From Isoetes taiwanensis (taxonomy: Eukaryota > Streptophyta > Lycopodiopsida > Isoetales > Isoetaceae), in NCBI GenBank assembly GCA_021234155.1, contig JAJEKV010000001.1, forward strand, positions 16,005,491 to 16,069,490: a stretch of 64,000 nucleotides of DNA. Reading direction: 5' to 3'. The notes under the pieces are model-generated. The model ran no database searches. It saw nothing but the letters and a program-made list of their open reading frames with translations, and was not told the DNA's origin. The position numbers and the translations under genes were made by a program. Of the stretch, positions 1 through 12,800 are shown piece after piece (the stretch's first letter is position 1; the number at the start of each line of letters is the position of its first letter).

Positions 1-140
1 CAGCAACCATGGTGCTCAGATGGAAAATAGTTTTAAAAAAACCTAATATTTGAAGCTGTATTTGATATACCAACAATTGGAGAAACTCATATTTGATCAT
101 AGACAACATAATCTTGAACTTGAACTCCTTGCCATATTCA

Positions 141-367
141 TCTTAAATTGTAGAAAGAACAGATATAACTAGATGTAGATAATATATTCAATATAGAACA
201 CTGGTTGAACAGGCCTCAATCGTAACCTAGATATATTGACAATGAACATACTAAGAGACACGATTATTCATATAGGAGGTGACTCTATATGATGACATGT
301 CATCATGTGCCACATCCGCGTGACCATGTGACTAAGGCTGAGTTGGCAAAGTTGTCATATTGTAACA
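141..367 (-). repeat. 3' LTR (left copy)
   Basis: About 227 bp, related to 7525-7735. The + strand ends in GTTGTCATATTGTAACA at 351-367. Directly outside is target duplication ATTCA (136-140), and directly inside is the polypurine tract (368-378). The terminal dinucleotide on one side is GA rather than CA, so the edge may be shifted by a base or decayed. Confidence 0.8.
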
Positions 368-378
368 CCCTCCCTCAA
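368..378 (-). other. Polypurine tract of the LTR element
   Basis: In minus-strand sense, the bases just before the 3' LTR read TTTGAGGGAGGG and then TGTTACA. This is where plus-strand priming of an LTR retrotransposon would be expected. Confidence 0.6.
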
Positions 379-1560
379 ACGAACTCCTCACCCATGATCA
401 AAATCAACTTCATATCTCAGGATCTGGTCCTTTCTTATATATCTTGTGGCCCTGTAAATTAGGAACTTGAACATGGAGTATTAATCTTTGCTTAGGTGCA
501 GTCTATATTGAGATATTCTGGCTTATGCAACTTATTACTAAATCAACTAAAATAAGATTCTCGATACTAGCAATAATAAATGATGTGCATATAATAGCTC
601 ATATTTTACATAGGCTTGAATGCTTATGAGTGGATCTGCAACTCAATGTCCTTGCATATTCATTGCTGAACATTGCTTCAATATAACACCTTCCATGTGC
701 TTTGTATTTTCATATAAATGGGTCTGCCTTCCCTTGTTGTGCATTGTGTGCATCTTCAGTCATATTCACTACTCCCTCCCTTGAGTAGCAAGATTGTGAA
801 TTTATGGTTCTCTTAAACGACAAATTTCTACTTTTGGAACAAGCATAAACTTTTTCCAATTCTTCTTCAACAACTCTAAGTTCTAGCCCTTCCAAATTGA
901 TGAACCCTCCTTGATTTATTGCAGGATTAGTAATGTTCAGCATCTCTATTACATTAGATTGCTTCTTGCCGTAAAGTCCCCTTCAAATCTCCATCGATCC
1001 CTTCCAAGTTGAATTTAGCATTTCTGCGTTCAAAATCGTCCTCATTTGATATTCTGAGACAATTTTAGCTGCCCCATTCTTGGCCTCTTCTCCAACCACC
1101 ATCTCTGCAACCATGTTCTATCTTGGACAAATTCTAATCTCGGCTTCAATAGCCATGGGATTTCTGTTTGGAATAGATACACGCGGCCTCTTCTAGACAT
1201 AATCTCATCCCTGCAAGATCTTCTGCAACAACATCTACTAATAATCTGGCCCGATCCATATGCTTAAATGCATGGGCTCTAATCTGGGCATCGATATTTT
1301 TGCATCTTCCTTTTGTTACCGCAACCCCATCACCATTAGAATATCTAGCAGCTGTATCAAACCTCCTGGTCCCGTGGGCTTTAATCTTGACTACATGAAT
1401 AACTTTTGAGGGTTCTCGAATCTTTGGGTCCTTTAACATGGGGTATTTTTTTACTTTATCAATAGGATTAACAAGGTCTCCATACTTGGTCTCACTTCTT
1501 GTTCTTCATGAATAGGAGCCCGGCCAAAGGCCTTAAAATTTAAATTGGAATCTTTAAATG
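379..1560 (-). other. Internal arm of the LTR element, no recognisable domain
   Basis: This stretch lies between the polypurine tract and the poly(A) tail of the nested LINE. It holds two short minus-strand reading frames (710-943, 77 residues; 1146-1439, 97 residues, rich in Lys/Arg/Asp). Neither resembles a retroviral-type domain I recognise. It may be the residual 3' part of the LTR element's own interior. Confidence 0.4.
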
Positions 1561-2004
1561 TTTTTTTTTTTTTTTTTGAAGAACTGTGTCATCAATATAT
1601 TAAAAGAATGGTAATGTTACAAAGCAAGTGAGGAGGAAGGAGAACTGCCCCAAAGAGACAGCGATACCTCGACACTCCACAACAAACTCACAGAAAAACT
1701 GCAACTCTACTGCTGTACAAACCGACCATCACCATCTACAACACCCAAGAAGTCCCGCCAAATGGCAAACTTCCGCTCTACTACTCCCGGGAACACTACT
1801 CCCGGGAACACCAGAAAGCTTTGAAATAGCTTGTACGAAGTCGAGAAATCGAGGAGAGGTCGCAGCTTTGAATCCCCCGAAAGATCCACAACCACCGCCG
1901 CTTCCAAATCAGCCACACCAACCAAGCCCGCTTTACCGGATGCAAGGCCTCTTTGTCGCAAGAGCGACCAAGCACCGGGATACACATGAAGGCGAAGCTG
2001 GCGG

Positions 2005-5000
2005 CTAGTCAATCTCACCAAACAGAGCCCTAACCCAATCCCAGGCAGCCTGCAAGTGAGGGCATAAAACCAGACAATGCTCCACAGTCTCATGATGAAG
2101 GCCACAACAAGGGCAGAGAGGGCTCACACCCGGCCTAAACCGACTCACAAGGGCATTCACCCTGATACAGCGGTGCACCCACGCCACGAAGCACCTAACC
2201 TTGATTGGGGAAGTGAGCTCCATGTCCACGCCCAAACCGAAGCGCCATCGAGAACCCGAGGAAGCTGCAGAGACCACTTGCACGAAGGGGCGGTGTGTCA
2301 TGAATAGCCAGACCCAGTAAGAAGACCGCGACAAAGCAAGAAGATACAACATCCGGATGAACCTTCCAAAACTGCACCACCACATCATCCCGAGGGACTA
2401 TAGGTATGTGTAGCAGAATATTCCCGCCACGTGCTCCCGTGACAGCGGCGAGCTCGAAAAGAACTCCCCACGGTTAGGCGACCACCCCAATACCAATCCT
2501 CCAAGGTGAGCCACAAAGAACTTCGCCTCCAGCGGGCTCTAGCGTCCAGAGCATGCGATGGCGCCAAGGGCAAAGCGCGCAGGGGTAGAGGAACCCACAA
2601 GAAAGGAGAAGAGTGGTGATAAACCGAGGCATAATCTAGCTGGAAGAGTACACGCACATGATCCCAAGCCCCATAACACTCACGTGGAGAAAAGGGGATG
2701 CATGTGGGAAAGGCGGAGACCATACAACAATGCCGGGGCAACTCCACATGCTGACGGCTTCCCAAACGCCACACAATGGCGAAGAGGCTGCAACAACAGC
2801 GTCGCACCAGAGAAGATGCTCCATCATGCGAGCGCTCCAAACAAACTTGGAGACCAACACCTTACTATCGGTGGCCAAATCCGAATGGCCAAGCCCCCAT
2901 CCTCCGGGCGGAGACACTTCCACCAAGCCACTTTAACAAAGCCCCTTCATCATCCCGCCCCACACAAAATTTGAACAATCTTATCCAAAGTCGTATCTTA
3001 CCCTCGGGAGCTAGCATCGCAGATCTCAGATATACACATGAGTACTACAAGTTACTGACTTGGCAATAGTGATCCTACTGCCATGGACAACTTGCTACCC
3101 TTCCACCAATTGAGGTGTTTCTGCAACCCCTGCAAAATCTCATCCCACACCCGCCCCATGGAAACATCCCCTCCAAAGGGAATACCCAACAGCTTAGTAC
3201 ACACATTACGGAAGCACCTTCCAAGGGAATAGAGCCAAACAAAGGGAAGGCGAGTCGGTGGGCCCATAATGCGGAGCACTTACCCCAATTAGGAAGAATG
3301 CACGAGGCCAAGGAGAAAGTATCTAACAAACCCTTCACATTCCCAAATTCCTCTCTTACGCCACCAAGAAGAGGAAAGTGTCATCGACAAACCGGTTAAT
3401 AATCTCGGCTGGCTACCATCCGCATCCAAGCCCATCCACCACTCCCTCCTCCATTGCAGCCAAAAAACAAGCGAGGCAGTGCCTCGCCACAATCGTAAAC
3501 AAAAGCGGCCAAAGGACACCGACGCACCCCTCTCGCCTAAGGAGAAAAAGGCGGAGGGTTCACCCGGCACACCAAAGTAGGCCGTCTTTGACCTAAGCGA
3601 CTTCATGATATCTCTCAGAAAAGCGTGGACCACGACCCAACGCTAACATCATGGCGGACAAGAACTCCCCAACGGACACTATCGTAGCTTTGGCAAAGTC
3701 AAGCTTAAGATAGGCAATGCCTTGACTCGTTCTTACGGCCCAATAAAGGCCCTCATAGGCTGCGGCAACATTAGTCAAAATGTTCCTCCCGGGGACAAAA
3801 TCGGTGCACCTTACTAATGGAAGAAGTCAACACCGGCTTCAACTTCTCTGCCGGGGCTTTCACAATAATCTTATACACGAGAGGACAACAAGGAGATAGG
3901 CCTCAATCATTAATAGTAGAAGGCTGCTTAACCTTAGGAATCAAGGAAATGCATGCGGTATTCAAGATCCTATCCATTTGAGAAGCTGCGGCAACTCAAG
4001 GTACACTGGTATACCGACTCACCAGCCCACTCTCAATAAGTCCGAAAAGAACTCCACGGGGATGCCATTCAGCCCAGGACATTTATCCTTGGCCATGCAC
4101 ATATATGCGTAGCTAAATCCTCTCACGGAGAGCTCCTGCTCCAAGCTCTCATCTTTGGTGAGAATAGATGGCTTAATGACCCCAAAACAAGCTCCTTCAT
4201 CTCACTGCTCATAGGGAAGAGTCGCATTTTGTCTGCGAAAAACCACGAGAAATGGGCATGCACATACCTCTGCAAATCAGCGGGATCCTCCAAAGTCCGG
4301 CCATCGGCAAAGCAAGGGGCGCCATAGATCTTTCGCGATATCGCCACGCCCTAGGCTGCTCACGAAGAACACCAGATGAACTTGTGTCCCCCTCCTTCAA
4401 CCGGTGGGCCGCCTTCACCGCGTGCCTCCCGCACTTTAACGCGCTCGAGCAACAATGCGTTGCAACAGCTTTGCATTCTCCCTAATACCATCGAAGGTCT
4501 GCGCCCAAATCCTCTCCAACTCGATAGAGACCATGCAACTCCTGCCGCTCACGCTACACCGCATTTGTCTACCAAAGACCTTAGCAAAACACTTCACCAC
4601 AGCCAAGGCAGGTCACCATACCGGACATACCCTTGAGAGATGAAAAGGTATCAAGCCACAACTCGGCCACCGGGCGAGAAATCCCGCATCGGCCCGGTAG
4701 GGTGTTCAAATGGAACACCGTTCTAGAGGGCGAGAGGCAAGCGCGAACCCCGTTGGACAAAAACGAGGGTAATGATCAGAAATGGAGGTAGGCAGAATGT
4801 TACTCGGTAGCAAAGAGGGCACACCATCCGGTCGCATGGGAAGCATAACACGGTCATGCCTAGCATCGCCCGGCCCACACTAATCGCCTATTACAATAGG
4901 TGAAAGACAAGTCCCGGGGACCTCAACCAAGGCCAAATCCTGCAACAAAGCGAGACCCTTTGGTCCCTCTCAAACCCATGCACAATCGGGTTCCGAGACC

Positions 5001-5506
5001 CAGGCGATCCTCTACTGCTCTACCATATTGAAGTCCCCTAACAACAACCAAGTGTCACACCCAACCCACCAAGGGCTCTTAACTTATTCCACGTGGCCCA
5101 TAAAGCACCCCGAGAAGGCTGATTAGGGGCATAAACATTAACAATCCCCACTCTTGCCCTCCCTCCACCCACTTAATTATTGCCCGACCAAACACATACT
5201 GGCTGCAGATGCGTGACACGCACATCCATCCTCCAAGCAATAAGAGTACCCCCACTAGTCCGCCCGGAAGAAGAAGCAATAGAGGCAAAGCGCCTACCAA
5301 CCATATTCATGAGCCTAGACATATCACCCACTGTGACACTTATGCTCTGAATGCAAACAATATCGGGGCCTTAGCTGCCCGAAGTACCAAAGAAACACGG
5401 GCCCTCTTACTACTAGAGGACCGCACCCCCGCACATTCCAACTAAGGATCGACTTATTCATCGGGAGGAGAAGTATCCAGCCCCACATGCCTACCCACCG
5501 GGCCAT
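2005..5506 (-). pseudogene. LINE ORF2 (APE endonuclease - reverse transcriptase - zf-RVT), broken
   Basis: The endonuclease start reads ILSWNVRGCGPLVVRGP (about 5430-5480). Central linker sequence resembling plant LINEs (IYGAPCFADGRTLEDPADLQ) lies at 4123-4347. The reverse transcriptase contributes YLKLDFAKA and FLSAMMLALG at 3593-3778, and LGIPFGGDVSMGRVWDEILQ near 3115-3279. The C-terminal zinc-binding tail, CPCCGLHHETVEHCLVLCPH, is at 2005-2120 (a Cx2C...Hx4C pattern as in zf-RVT). Every block lies in a different frame from the next, so frameshifts have accumulated. In an intact element the product nicks target DNA and copies the RNA into it. The YxDD catalytic box is not clearly preserved in any frame I followed. 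Confidence 0.75.
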
Positions 5507-6645
5507 CAGCCCACTCCGCGAGTCATCATCTAGAGCGGGATTAGTCGCGGCAATGTGACCCCGGTAAACTCATTGAGATTCCACTTCCAAAGCGTGTTGG
5601 AAGTCCCCATGCACCTCCATAGAGTATGGGCCACACTAGTCCCTACCTCCACCCGGGCTGCTCCGGCCACCTCATGCTTCGGCACATGCAGCTACAGGGA
5701 CATCCCCACCCGGGATCATCCGGCCTCACCCGGCCACGTCCTCGGACCTAGCCACAACCAAATCATCGAGCCCTCCCACGAGCCACCCCGTCCCCTAGCC
5801 ACGCCATCCATGGGGCGGCCCCGACAAGCACCCGGCCTCGTCCCACACCACCTCTCCCAACCACACCACCTCGTCCAGCTCCACTCGCGCACCACGAGGA
5901 GTCCTCAATGCATTTGCCTCGGGAGCGAGGAGGAATCCGGGGCCCCGCATAAGCACCCGCAACCCCCTATCACATCACAAGCACCCGGCGGGATCATCAA
6001 CATGGTCGGATGGTAGCACAATAGATGGAAACATCCGCCCGGATCACCGAGCCATTCAAAAGCTTCAATCGGGAAGAGAAAATGCCGGGGACCACTACGC
6101 CTTTGGAAGAGAAGTGGGCACAGCCAAAGCGGCGAGCAACCACGGATCTTGGGGACCTGCACAATAGAATGAGCCAAATATACACCCGGGCCATTAGCCA
6201 TAGAAACCAAGAAATCAGGCACCATTAGATCGGGGAGGAAGATCACGAATCACGGAACCAACACGGGATTTTAACCATTTGTCAAAGGCGGTGGACATTG
6301 CGGAGTATAATCTTGATACAACACATAAGATTCACCCAAAGTATCCACCCCTCGACTAACCAATTGCCATACGGAAGACTCAGCCTCAAACATGATTATG
6401 AAGAAATTATTTGGTAGGAATTTGACCGATGACACGGGCAAACCAATCCGCCTCGGATGTCCAAGAAGCCAAGAGCTAAACCTCCTCGGTGTCCAATATG
6501 TAACCCGTGAAGTAGCCCAATACCGCAAATGAAACTAGATTCTCAATGGTATGAACATGTGCGGTGTGATCAATATCTATCCATGGAGTCTCGGAAGAGC
6601 TACTGCGAGGTCAGCAGTGATGATCCTCCACAAATTTCGTGAGCC

Positions 6646-7281
6646 TTATGAACAGGCGGTCCTACACTCAGGAGCCTTGCACTTGATCCAATCACGAAAA
6701 CCACGGCGAATGATGCGAAACAACGGTGTCATTGCTCCACCGGGGCGGGCCACGGGGAGTTGGGGCTGCGCCACGGCATCCCTGAGAGGTATCGGGGGCA
6801 CCCCGGGAGGCACCTCGGCTACATGCACCCTAGAAGAGGGCACATCACCAGCAAGTGATCCCTTCCCAAGCACAGGGGAAGAGGGCATCACAGATCCAGT
6901 TTCCAAAGGGGGCATGCTTGATGGGATCAAGACCGGAGTCTCCAAAACACAATCTACTGGGGTCTCAGAATTATATTGAGAGGAAGAGCAATCCACATAC
7001 CTCTCAACCGAAGGGGATTCCAAGAGCTCCCTCATCTCTGCCACCAATTGCATGCCACTTCCTACAGCCCCCGCCTCTTCATGCATGCCGAGACCCGTGC
7101 CCTTCCCCTTTACTGGAGGATTCTTCCTCCTCGCCATCTCCCTTAGCTTCAGCCCCAAGCCATGAGGCTCAATCGATCCCCCATCAGCATGTCTGGCAGG
7201 AGCCATGACATCCGAACCAGTCTGGAAATCGGCTGTTTGCGGCAACAAACCACATGCAAAAGAGCTGATGCTATACACCAC
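6646..7281 (-). pseudogene. LINE ORF1-like region
   Basis: An open frame of 211 codons lies upstream of the endonuclease region in the LINE's own orientation, where ORF1 belongs. It is rich in Gly, Pro, Ser and charged residues (for example MARRKNPPVKGKGTGLG), with no CCHC knuckle visible. ORF1 proteins bind the LINE RNA, but that role here rests on position only. The frame may be a remnant or a non-coding 5' region. Confidence 0.4.
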
Positions 7282-7524
7282 CGGAAAGAGCTCGGAACAA
7301 GCTTTCCAAAGAGCCTAAGCACGCCAAAATCTGACACCAGATAAGAGAGATATCGCCGATCAAAGTTTCGCCGTCAGAACCCCAACCGCCCAATTCGACC
7401 GCCTTCCCTCTTCAACCAGAGCCTTTTCTCTTTCTCAATATCTTCTCAGGAGGAGGTTCTCCTACTTCCTCCTTCATGGCTGCATCCCATAATCGGATTA
7501 GGAGCACACAGGCTCTGATACGAT

Positions 7525-7735
7525 CTTAAATTGTAGAGAGAACAGATATAACTAGATACAAATAATATATTCAATATTGAAAAATGATTAAATAGGCCTC
7601 AACCACAACCTAGATATATTGACAATGAACATACTAATAGACACGGCGATTCATATAGGATGTGACTCGATATGGCGCCATGTCATCATGTGCCACATCA
7701 ACATGATCATGTGGCAGGGTTGTCATATTATAACA
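7525..7735 (-). repeat. 5' LTR (right copy) with adjacent primer site
   Basis: About 211 bp related to 141-367, ending on the + strand in TGTCATATTATAACA, followed by target duplication ATTCA (7736-7740). The Met-tRNA-type primer-binding site lies at 7511-7524 in minus sense. The two LTRs differ at many positions, which suggests an old insertion. Confidence 0.8.
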
Positions 7736-7740
7736 ATTCA

Positions 7741-9482
7741 TGCTTTGCATTTCTTTCGATCCATAACTAGCATGTTGCTGATATCTGTCGCTCCATAGAA
7801 CGTAAAGAATTTCTCGAGAAGTCCATTGCATGGCAATCTGACTTAACACTAGACCTGTCCCATGATGGAGAGCATTTAGCATGCTTCACAGAAAAATACA
7901 AAAAAAAATGTATCAACTCCCATTCTTATGAGTTATGCACTAGCAAACCCAAGGGGGTCAAGTAGCAAAAGCTTTATGTTCACACAAAGTAAAGTTGTCT
8001 TAATGAAAAGTTCTTTTATTTTTTTGGTTATAACGTTATTTTTCTAAGAGCAAGATACAAAAAATTGCATCTCAATCTGAAGTCTATGAAGGAAGATAGG
8101 GCCATTCAAGCATGACAGGGGCAAAAGTGTGTTCTACCTTTTGAGAACTAGTACTGGTTCCTAGAAAGTGGTTGTGATATAAAAATAACAACTTTAGGAA
8201 GGAGATGAATTTTGAGTTCAAATTATGCATATAAGTAGTTCATGAAGTCCTCCATTCTAGAAAAATGTTTGTTGAGTTTGAATTTGATGTTTTGACTTGT
8301 ACTTCTAATTTCAATTTTAGGAAAGTTATACAAATGGATAACATTGCTACATATGGCTCTAGGTTGTCCTCCAAAAAATCACATTATGAAAGTTTATAAA
8401 GATATAAAACTAATGCAAAAACAAGCTCGTGAAAAGGCAAAAAGACATGGTAGAAAAACATCAAACACGATTTCTGTACCTTCCCATTATTGGTACATTT
8501 AAAAATCAATAATACCCTTAGGTTAGTGCATCTCAAGTTGAGTTTTGGGACATGAGTAGCTCCTGGACCACTTTGTCTACAAAAAAATTTGTTGGTCATT
8601 ATCTTGAGGATTGTACTAAAATAGATAGCATCAATTATATTATGTAACCATGTTTATTCTAGATTTGTGCTTTAAGGTGTGACTTTACAAAATCACATTC
8701 TCAAAATATCAACCAACGCAAAAAGAACCAAGGATACATATGAAAAGCTTTTACTCTAAAAAATCAGAATAGACTGCCATCTGGAGTCCAGTTGCAGACC
8801 ATCATTGGTCCAAATGACTGAAAGTTTAAAATCAATAATGGCATTACGTTAATCAATTTTGATCTCAACTTTCGCATATAGTTTACTTGCATGATTCTAT
8901 GTAGGATAAAATTAGTTGATTAGGTGAGCTTACATAATTTAAGGGCAAGGTTGAAGCACAAAGAATTGAGAATTTATGGGGCACTTATGACTAATTGAAT
9001 CTACATGGATTTTCACTTACACCTTTCAAAAATCTTGTGAATGAAGCTAAAAAGCCATAGTATCATTCTATGAGGCAAAATGGATAAGGCTATTAAAGAT
9101 ATATGCTCTATGCAATTGGTCTCATGGACCATAAATGATGATGCATGCTTATATAAATTAAAACTTTAGAAATAACATGTTACTTTAACATGCAACTAGA
9201 GATTTATATTGCCAAGAAAGGCTTGCGTCAATGAAAAATATAATATACATGAAAGATGACTTACATGTAACATTATTCTACTTAGATGACAATGCTTTAT
9301 AGAAGAGATCTCTATATATATGTCATTGTTCACATTTTCAACTATTTTAAAGGCTTATTTGAGGAAAGGTAGTGTCTCTTCTATGTACCAAAGAAGCATA
9401 CATGAAATGTCATATGGTCTAATTACATATTGTCATGGCTAAACTTCACAACATTCGCATGAATTCATCAATAAACATCATT
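7741..9482. other. AT-rich stretch with no gene seen
   Basis: About 1.7 kb with many stops in all frames and no domain, repeat array or splice-compatible exon chain that I can support. It is the host flank between the LTR element and the DNA transposon. Confidence 0.6.
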
Positions 9483-9483
9483 A

Positions 9484-9545
9484 AACACGATTGCAAATTA
9501 AACGGGAGTGTTGCATCACTCCCGTTTCAAAGATTCCCTTTAAAA
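9484..9545 (+). repeat. Left terminal inverted repeat
   Basis: Contains GATTGCAAATTAAACGGGAG and CGTTTCAAAGATTCCCTTTA, with an internal mini-palindrome (ACGGGAGTG...CACTCCCGT). It is inverted relative to the sequence at 17810-17892, with some spacing differences. Confidence 0.7.
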
Positions 9546-9833
9546 AAACACCAAGTTTCTAAAATAAGCCTTTTTTGATAGTTGTTAAGAATTTCTAGAG
9601 GTTTGCATTTTTTTTCATGCCATTTTGGCCCATTATTAGACGAAAACTTTGTACTTATGAAACACAAATCATAAAAATAGCAAAATTTAGGCATAGACTT
9701 GAAGAGACTGAAAGCATTACAAAAAACAAGCACCAGAATAGAAAGGAAAAAAAAGTACTATGTTTTTAATAAATTGTTGTACATCAATATTGAAGATTCA
9801 TTGTAATAAATAATGATAATTTTAATATGCGAG

Positions 9834-12800
9834 TCAAAGATCTACATCATAGTCCTCCTCATTCTTTTTGCTGCTCTCTGCCATCTCGTCCTTCTGTTCT
9901 ATCTGCTCCTTTACTGGGGACTTGAGTTTTGTATCCTCCTTGTTCTCTGGAATGGTAGCTAAAGCTACTTCTTTAAGCTCGCAAAGGTTGCCTCATCGTC
10001 TAGTGATTTGGAGAATGGAGAGTTTGTATCTCCGAGGACGTTAGTTTAGCATAATCGATGAAGACTTGGCCCCTAACTCCGATTTTCATCCGGTAAAAGT
10101 AGGTAAGGCCTTGAGTCTCATCTTCACAAAATGCACGACCTCCTTATCAATATCCACGGCTACACAGTTGCGGCCCTTCTTAAGTGCACATGCGATAGTA
10201 GTACCAGAACCAGAGAAAGCATCAAGTACCCAATCTCCTGGACGCGAGAACATGTCCAGGAGATGGTTGATGAGCTTTGTGGTTTCGGTAGTGATTCACA
10301 ATCTGCCTTGTGCACTTGGGTCCCCGCAATTTCGTAAGACTGCTTGAAACTCTAGGGCGTTTGAAAAGTTTTTGGTGGCGGTGTTAAAAGTGATCCATGG
10401 TCCTCTTCCCATCAAAACTCCAATAAGCTACATGAAGGTACTCTACCTTGTGAGAGCAACCTTGGTCCTCCACCATGGTAGTTGATGTTCGTTTTGTACC
10501 TAGTGAAGCATATAAAGTGATATTAGCAAAAACAAGAAAACACTTGAAAACCGTAAACGGGGAAATACTATTCGAATACACACTACGTAATTAAAGAGAA
10601 AAGTAATTGTATTCGGAATAAGACTTACCGCACAAGGTTTTCATATCCACACCGAACCGGAGAACCAAAGTGATTTTGAAAGCCGATTCCACCAAGCGAT
10701 CGCATGCTCGAATGGAGCGTAACTAAACGCCAATGTTTGGCCGTTGAGATCTCCGCTTAATTCCTTCAATAAAAGCATTAAACTCGAAAATTTGAAGGGC
10801 TGGTCGTCAGATGCATTGTCTTTAAGCTTAAACCCATAGGGAAGATCAGCAATAACCAAAGTAAAGTCCTGTGGTTTAACCGATTCCGACAAGGTTCGGG
10901 CAATCACCATGAATGATTGAATATATAAATTGTTTTGATCAAACATGCGAGAATCTCGTGAGTCGGATGGTTCGGCTCTCAGTTCTTCTTTATTCTAAAC
11001 GACCTCTCTTCCCGTCTTTGTTCTAACCAAATTCATAAAGCCCTCGGGTAGGTCTTTATTTTTCTTTTGCTCTAAGAAAAACAAAACAACAACCGTCAAG
11101 AGATCGTTTGTGCGGAGAGAAGGAATTCTAAGTGTAATTACCCAGCCCTCAAAATTTGGTGAATATTGGACAATGTCGTCGGATGTGGCAATTGGGTAGA
11201 GTTCCTTGCACCTTTCCCATGTGTCGACGGCGTTTAGTTGCTCCATCAAACATGTTTGACATGTTATGACGTTTTTTGGCTGCAAGGCGTTAAGGAAACA
11301 ATGAGTTTAAACGAAAGAATGAAGGCAACGTAAAGAAAAACAAATACAAGTCAAGCTAATTGTATTACGGAATACAAACGGTTAACTTGTGATGCTACCT
11401 CGAAACAATATGCGAAAATAGTTCTACTCTGGGACAAACACATTGCTTCTCTAAAAAAGGCATGCGTATTCGAATACCACAGGCCAACATTCGAGGAGCA
11501 ATGTGTATTCCGAATACACATGCCTTCCTTCTGCGGGCAATGTGTATTCCGAATACAATGCCTTTCTAGAGACAAGCAATGTGTATTAGGAATACACATT
11601 GCCCGGGTAAAAAAGGCATGTGTATTCCTGAATACACCAGCCTGTAGATGTTTTTGGGAATCTAACATGCAATAACTAATGTTTGTGTCAGAGAACTTAC
11701 TTGTGTAATTCCTTTGACATTTCTTCTAGGCTAAACTCCTTATCAACAACTTTTTGGAGAAGCTGCTCGAGAAGCTCAGGTGGGAGAAGCCCCCGCATTT
11801 CCCTGGGACGGTAATGGTCATTTCTTTTTGGGTACGCGTCGAGCTTTTTCTTAGTAGTCTCCTTTCCTTGCTCTTTAACTCCCTATTTTCGAACATTGTA
11901 AATATCCGGTCACGAGTTCCCAAATGTTCAAGAAGATTCACGTTAAATAGTTGATTTGCTATTCTGGAATACATTTTGTGCTTACCTTGCCATCTCTAAA
12001 AGCTAACTGGAACCAGTTGTCGTGGCCAATGAGAGACTGCCTTTTGTTGGCCTCGTCATATTTCAGGCAGCATTCAATAGCACACGCCTCCTTAAGCTCC
12101 AAGGAAAATCTTGGCTTCTTGAGGTCCTCACCGTACTTTTCCTTGAATATTACGTACTCCCGTGCATGAACAGGATCTTGTCGTGAAGCTCATCTTTAGT
12201 TTATATTCGATTTGTCAAGATTGTGGGTGTTGGCAGCGATTTTTCGCTTCTTCATCGGTAAGACCCAAGAATGCTTAGCGAGGAGGGGAGGAGAGGTACC
12301 TCGGGTTCTTCTTCTCTTTATAAAGTTGCCTTCTTGCCTTAAAGTTTGTGATTGCCTCCCAAGGCGTAGTGAGTGTAGGTCTCTGCGTTTTTCTGCATCA
12401 TAGTCTGGGGGTTTTGCACTCTTCCTCGTCAACAAGGACAACTATTGGGGCCACATGAGCATTTGGATTGCTCCTTATTACGTCTTTCGAGGTTCCTTAA
12501 GTGATCGGCATAAATTTTCGCGAACTGAAGTGGCCTTTCACCAGCTTCATTTTTTGATTGGAAGCTTCATTGAAGTGGATCGGCAAATAAATTACACCTT
12601 GCACAAACTTGTGCAGGTTAATCTCTTCCATCTTTTCAATTTTGTCTTGTCAACTTTTTTTTTCCTTTATAGCAACACCGGGTGCTTTACCCTTCCCCTT
12701 CTTCTTCTTAGGTTCCTCGGAAATATCCTCTGCGCAATTAAGGCGCGTCCGCTTTTTTAGGCTCTTTAGCAAGCAATTGTGTCCCTTGGCGCTTCTTTGG

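Larger units (their letters stand above)
1561..7340 (-). mobile_element. L1-like LINE, degenerate, nested inside the LTR element
   Basis: A run of about 17 T at 1561-1577 is the poly(A) tail of a minus-strand non-LTR retrotransposon. Reading away from it on the minus strand, I see in order a Cys/His zinc-binding tail (2005-2388), reverse-transcriptase fragments (about 3050-4350), the start of an APE-type endonuclease (SWNVRG near 5450) and an ORF1-like Gly/Pro/charged region (6646-7281). This is the normal order of plant L1 elements, and about 5.8 kb is near full length. Many frameshifts and stops make it inactive. I found no target-site duplication, and the 5' edge is approximate. Confidence 0.8.
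141..7735 (-). mobile_element. LTR retrotransposon, non-autonomous or gutted, with nested LINE
   Basis: Two related direct repeats (141-367 and 7525-7735) bound this element. On the minus strand each starts TGTTAyAATATGACA and ends CAATTTAAGA. The 5-bp sequence ATTCA lies outside both ends (136-140 and 7736-7740), so it is a target-site duplication; joining the flanks restores one continuous sequence. On the minus strand, TCGTATCAGAGCC follows the 5' LTR (7511-7524). It is one base from the usual Copia primer site TGGTATCAGAGC for initiator Met-tRNA. A purine tract (GAGGGAGGG in minus sense) abuts the 3' LTR at 368-378. I see no gag, protease, integrase or Copia reverse transcriptase. The interior is mostly an L1-like LINE. 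A LARD/TRIM-like or gutted Copia element is inferred. Confidence 0.8.

Noticed and set aside
1146-1439. Possible integrase or RNase H remnant in the LTR interior
   Set aside because: No HHCC, D,D(35)E or RNase H motif could be seen in any frame.
1628-3600. Plus-strand Pro/His/Arg-rich ORFs in the LINE (also about 5555-6016 and 6551-6979)
   Set aside because: They are antisense shadows of the minus-strand LINE.
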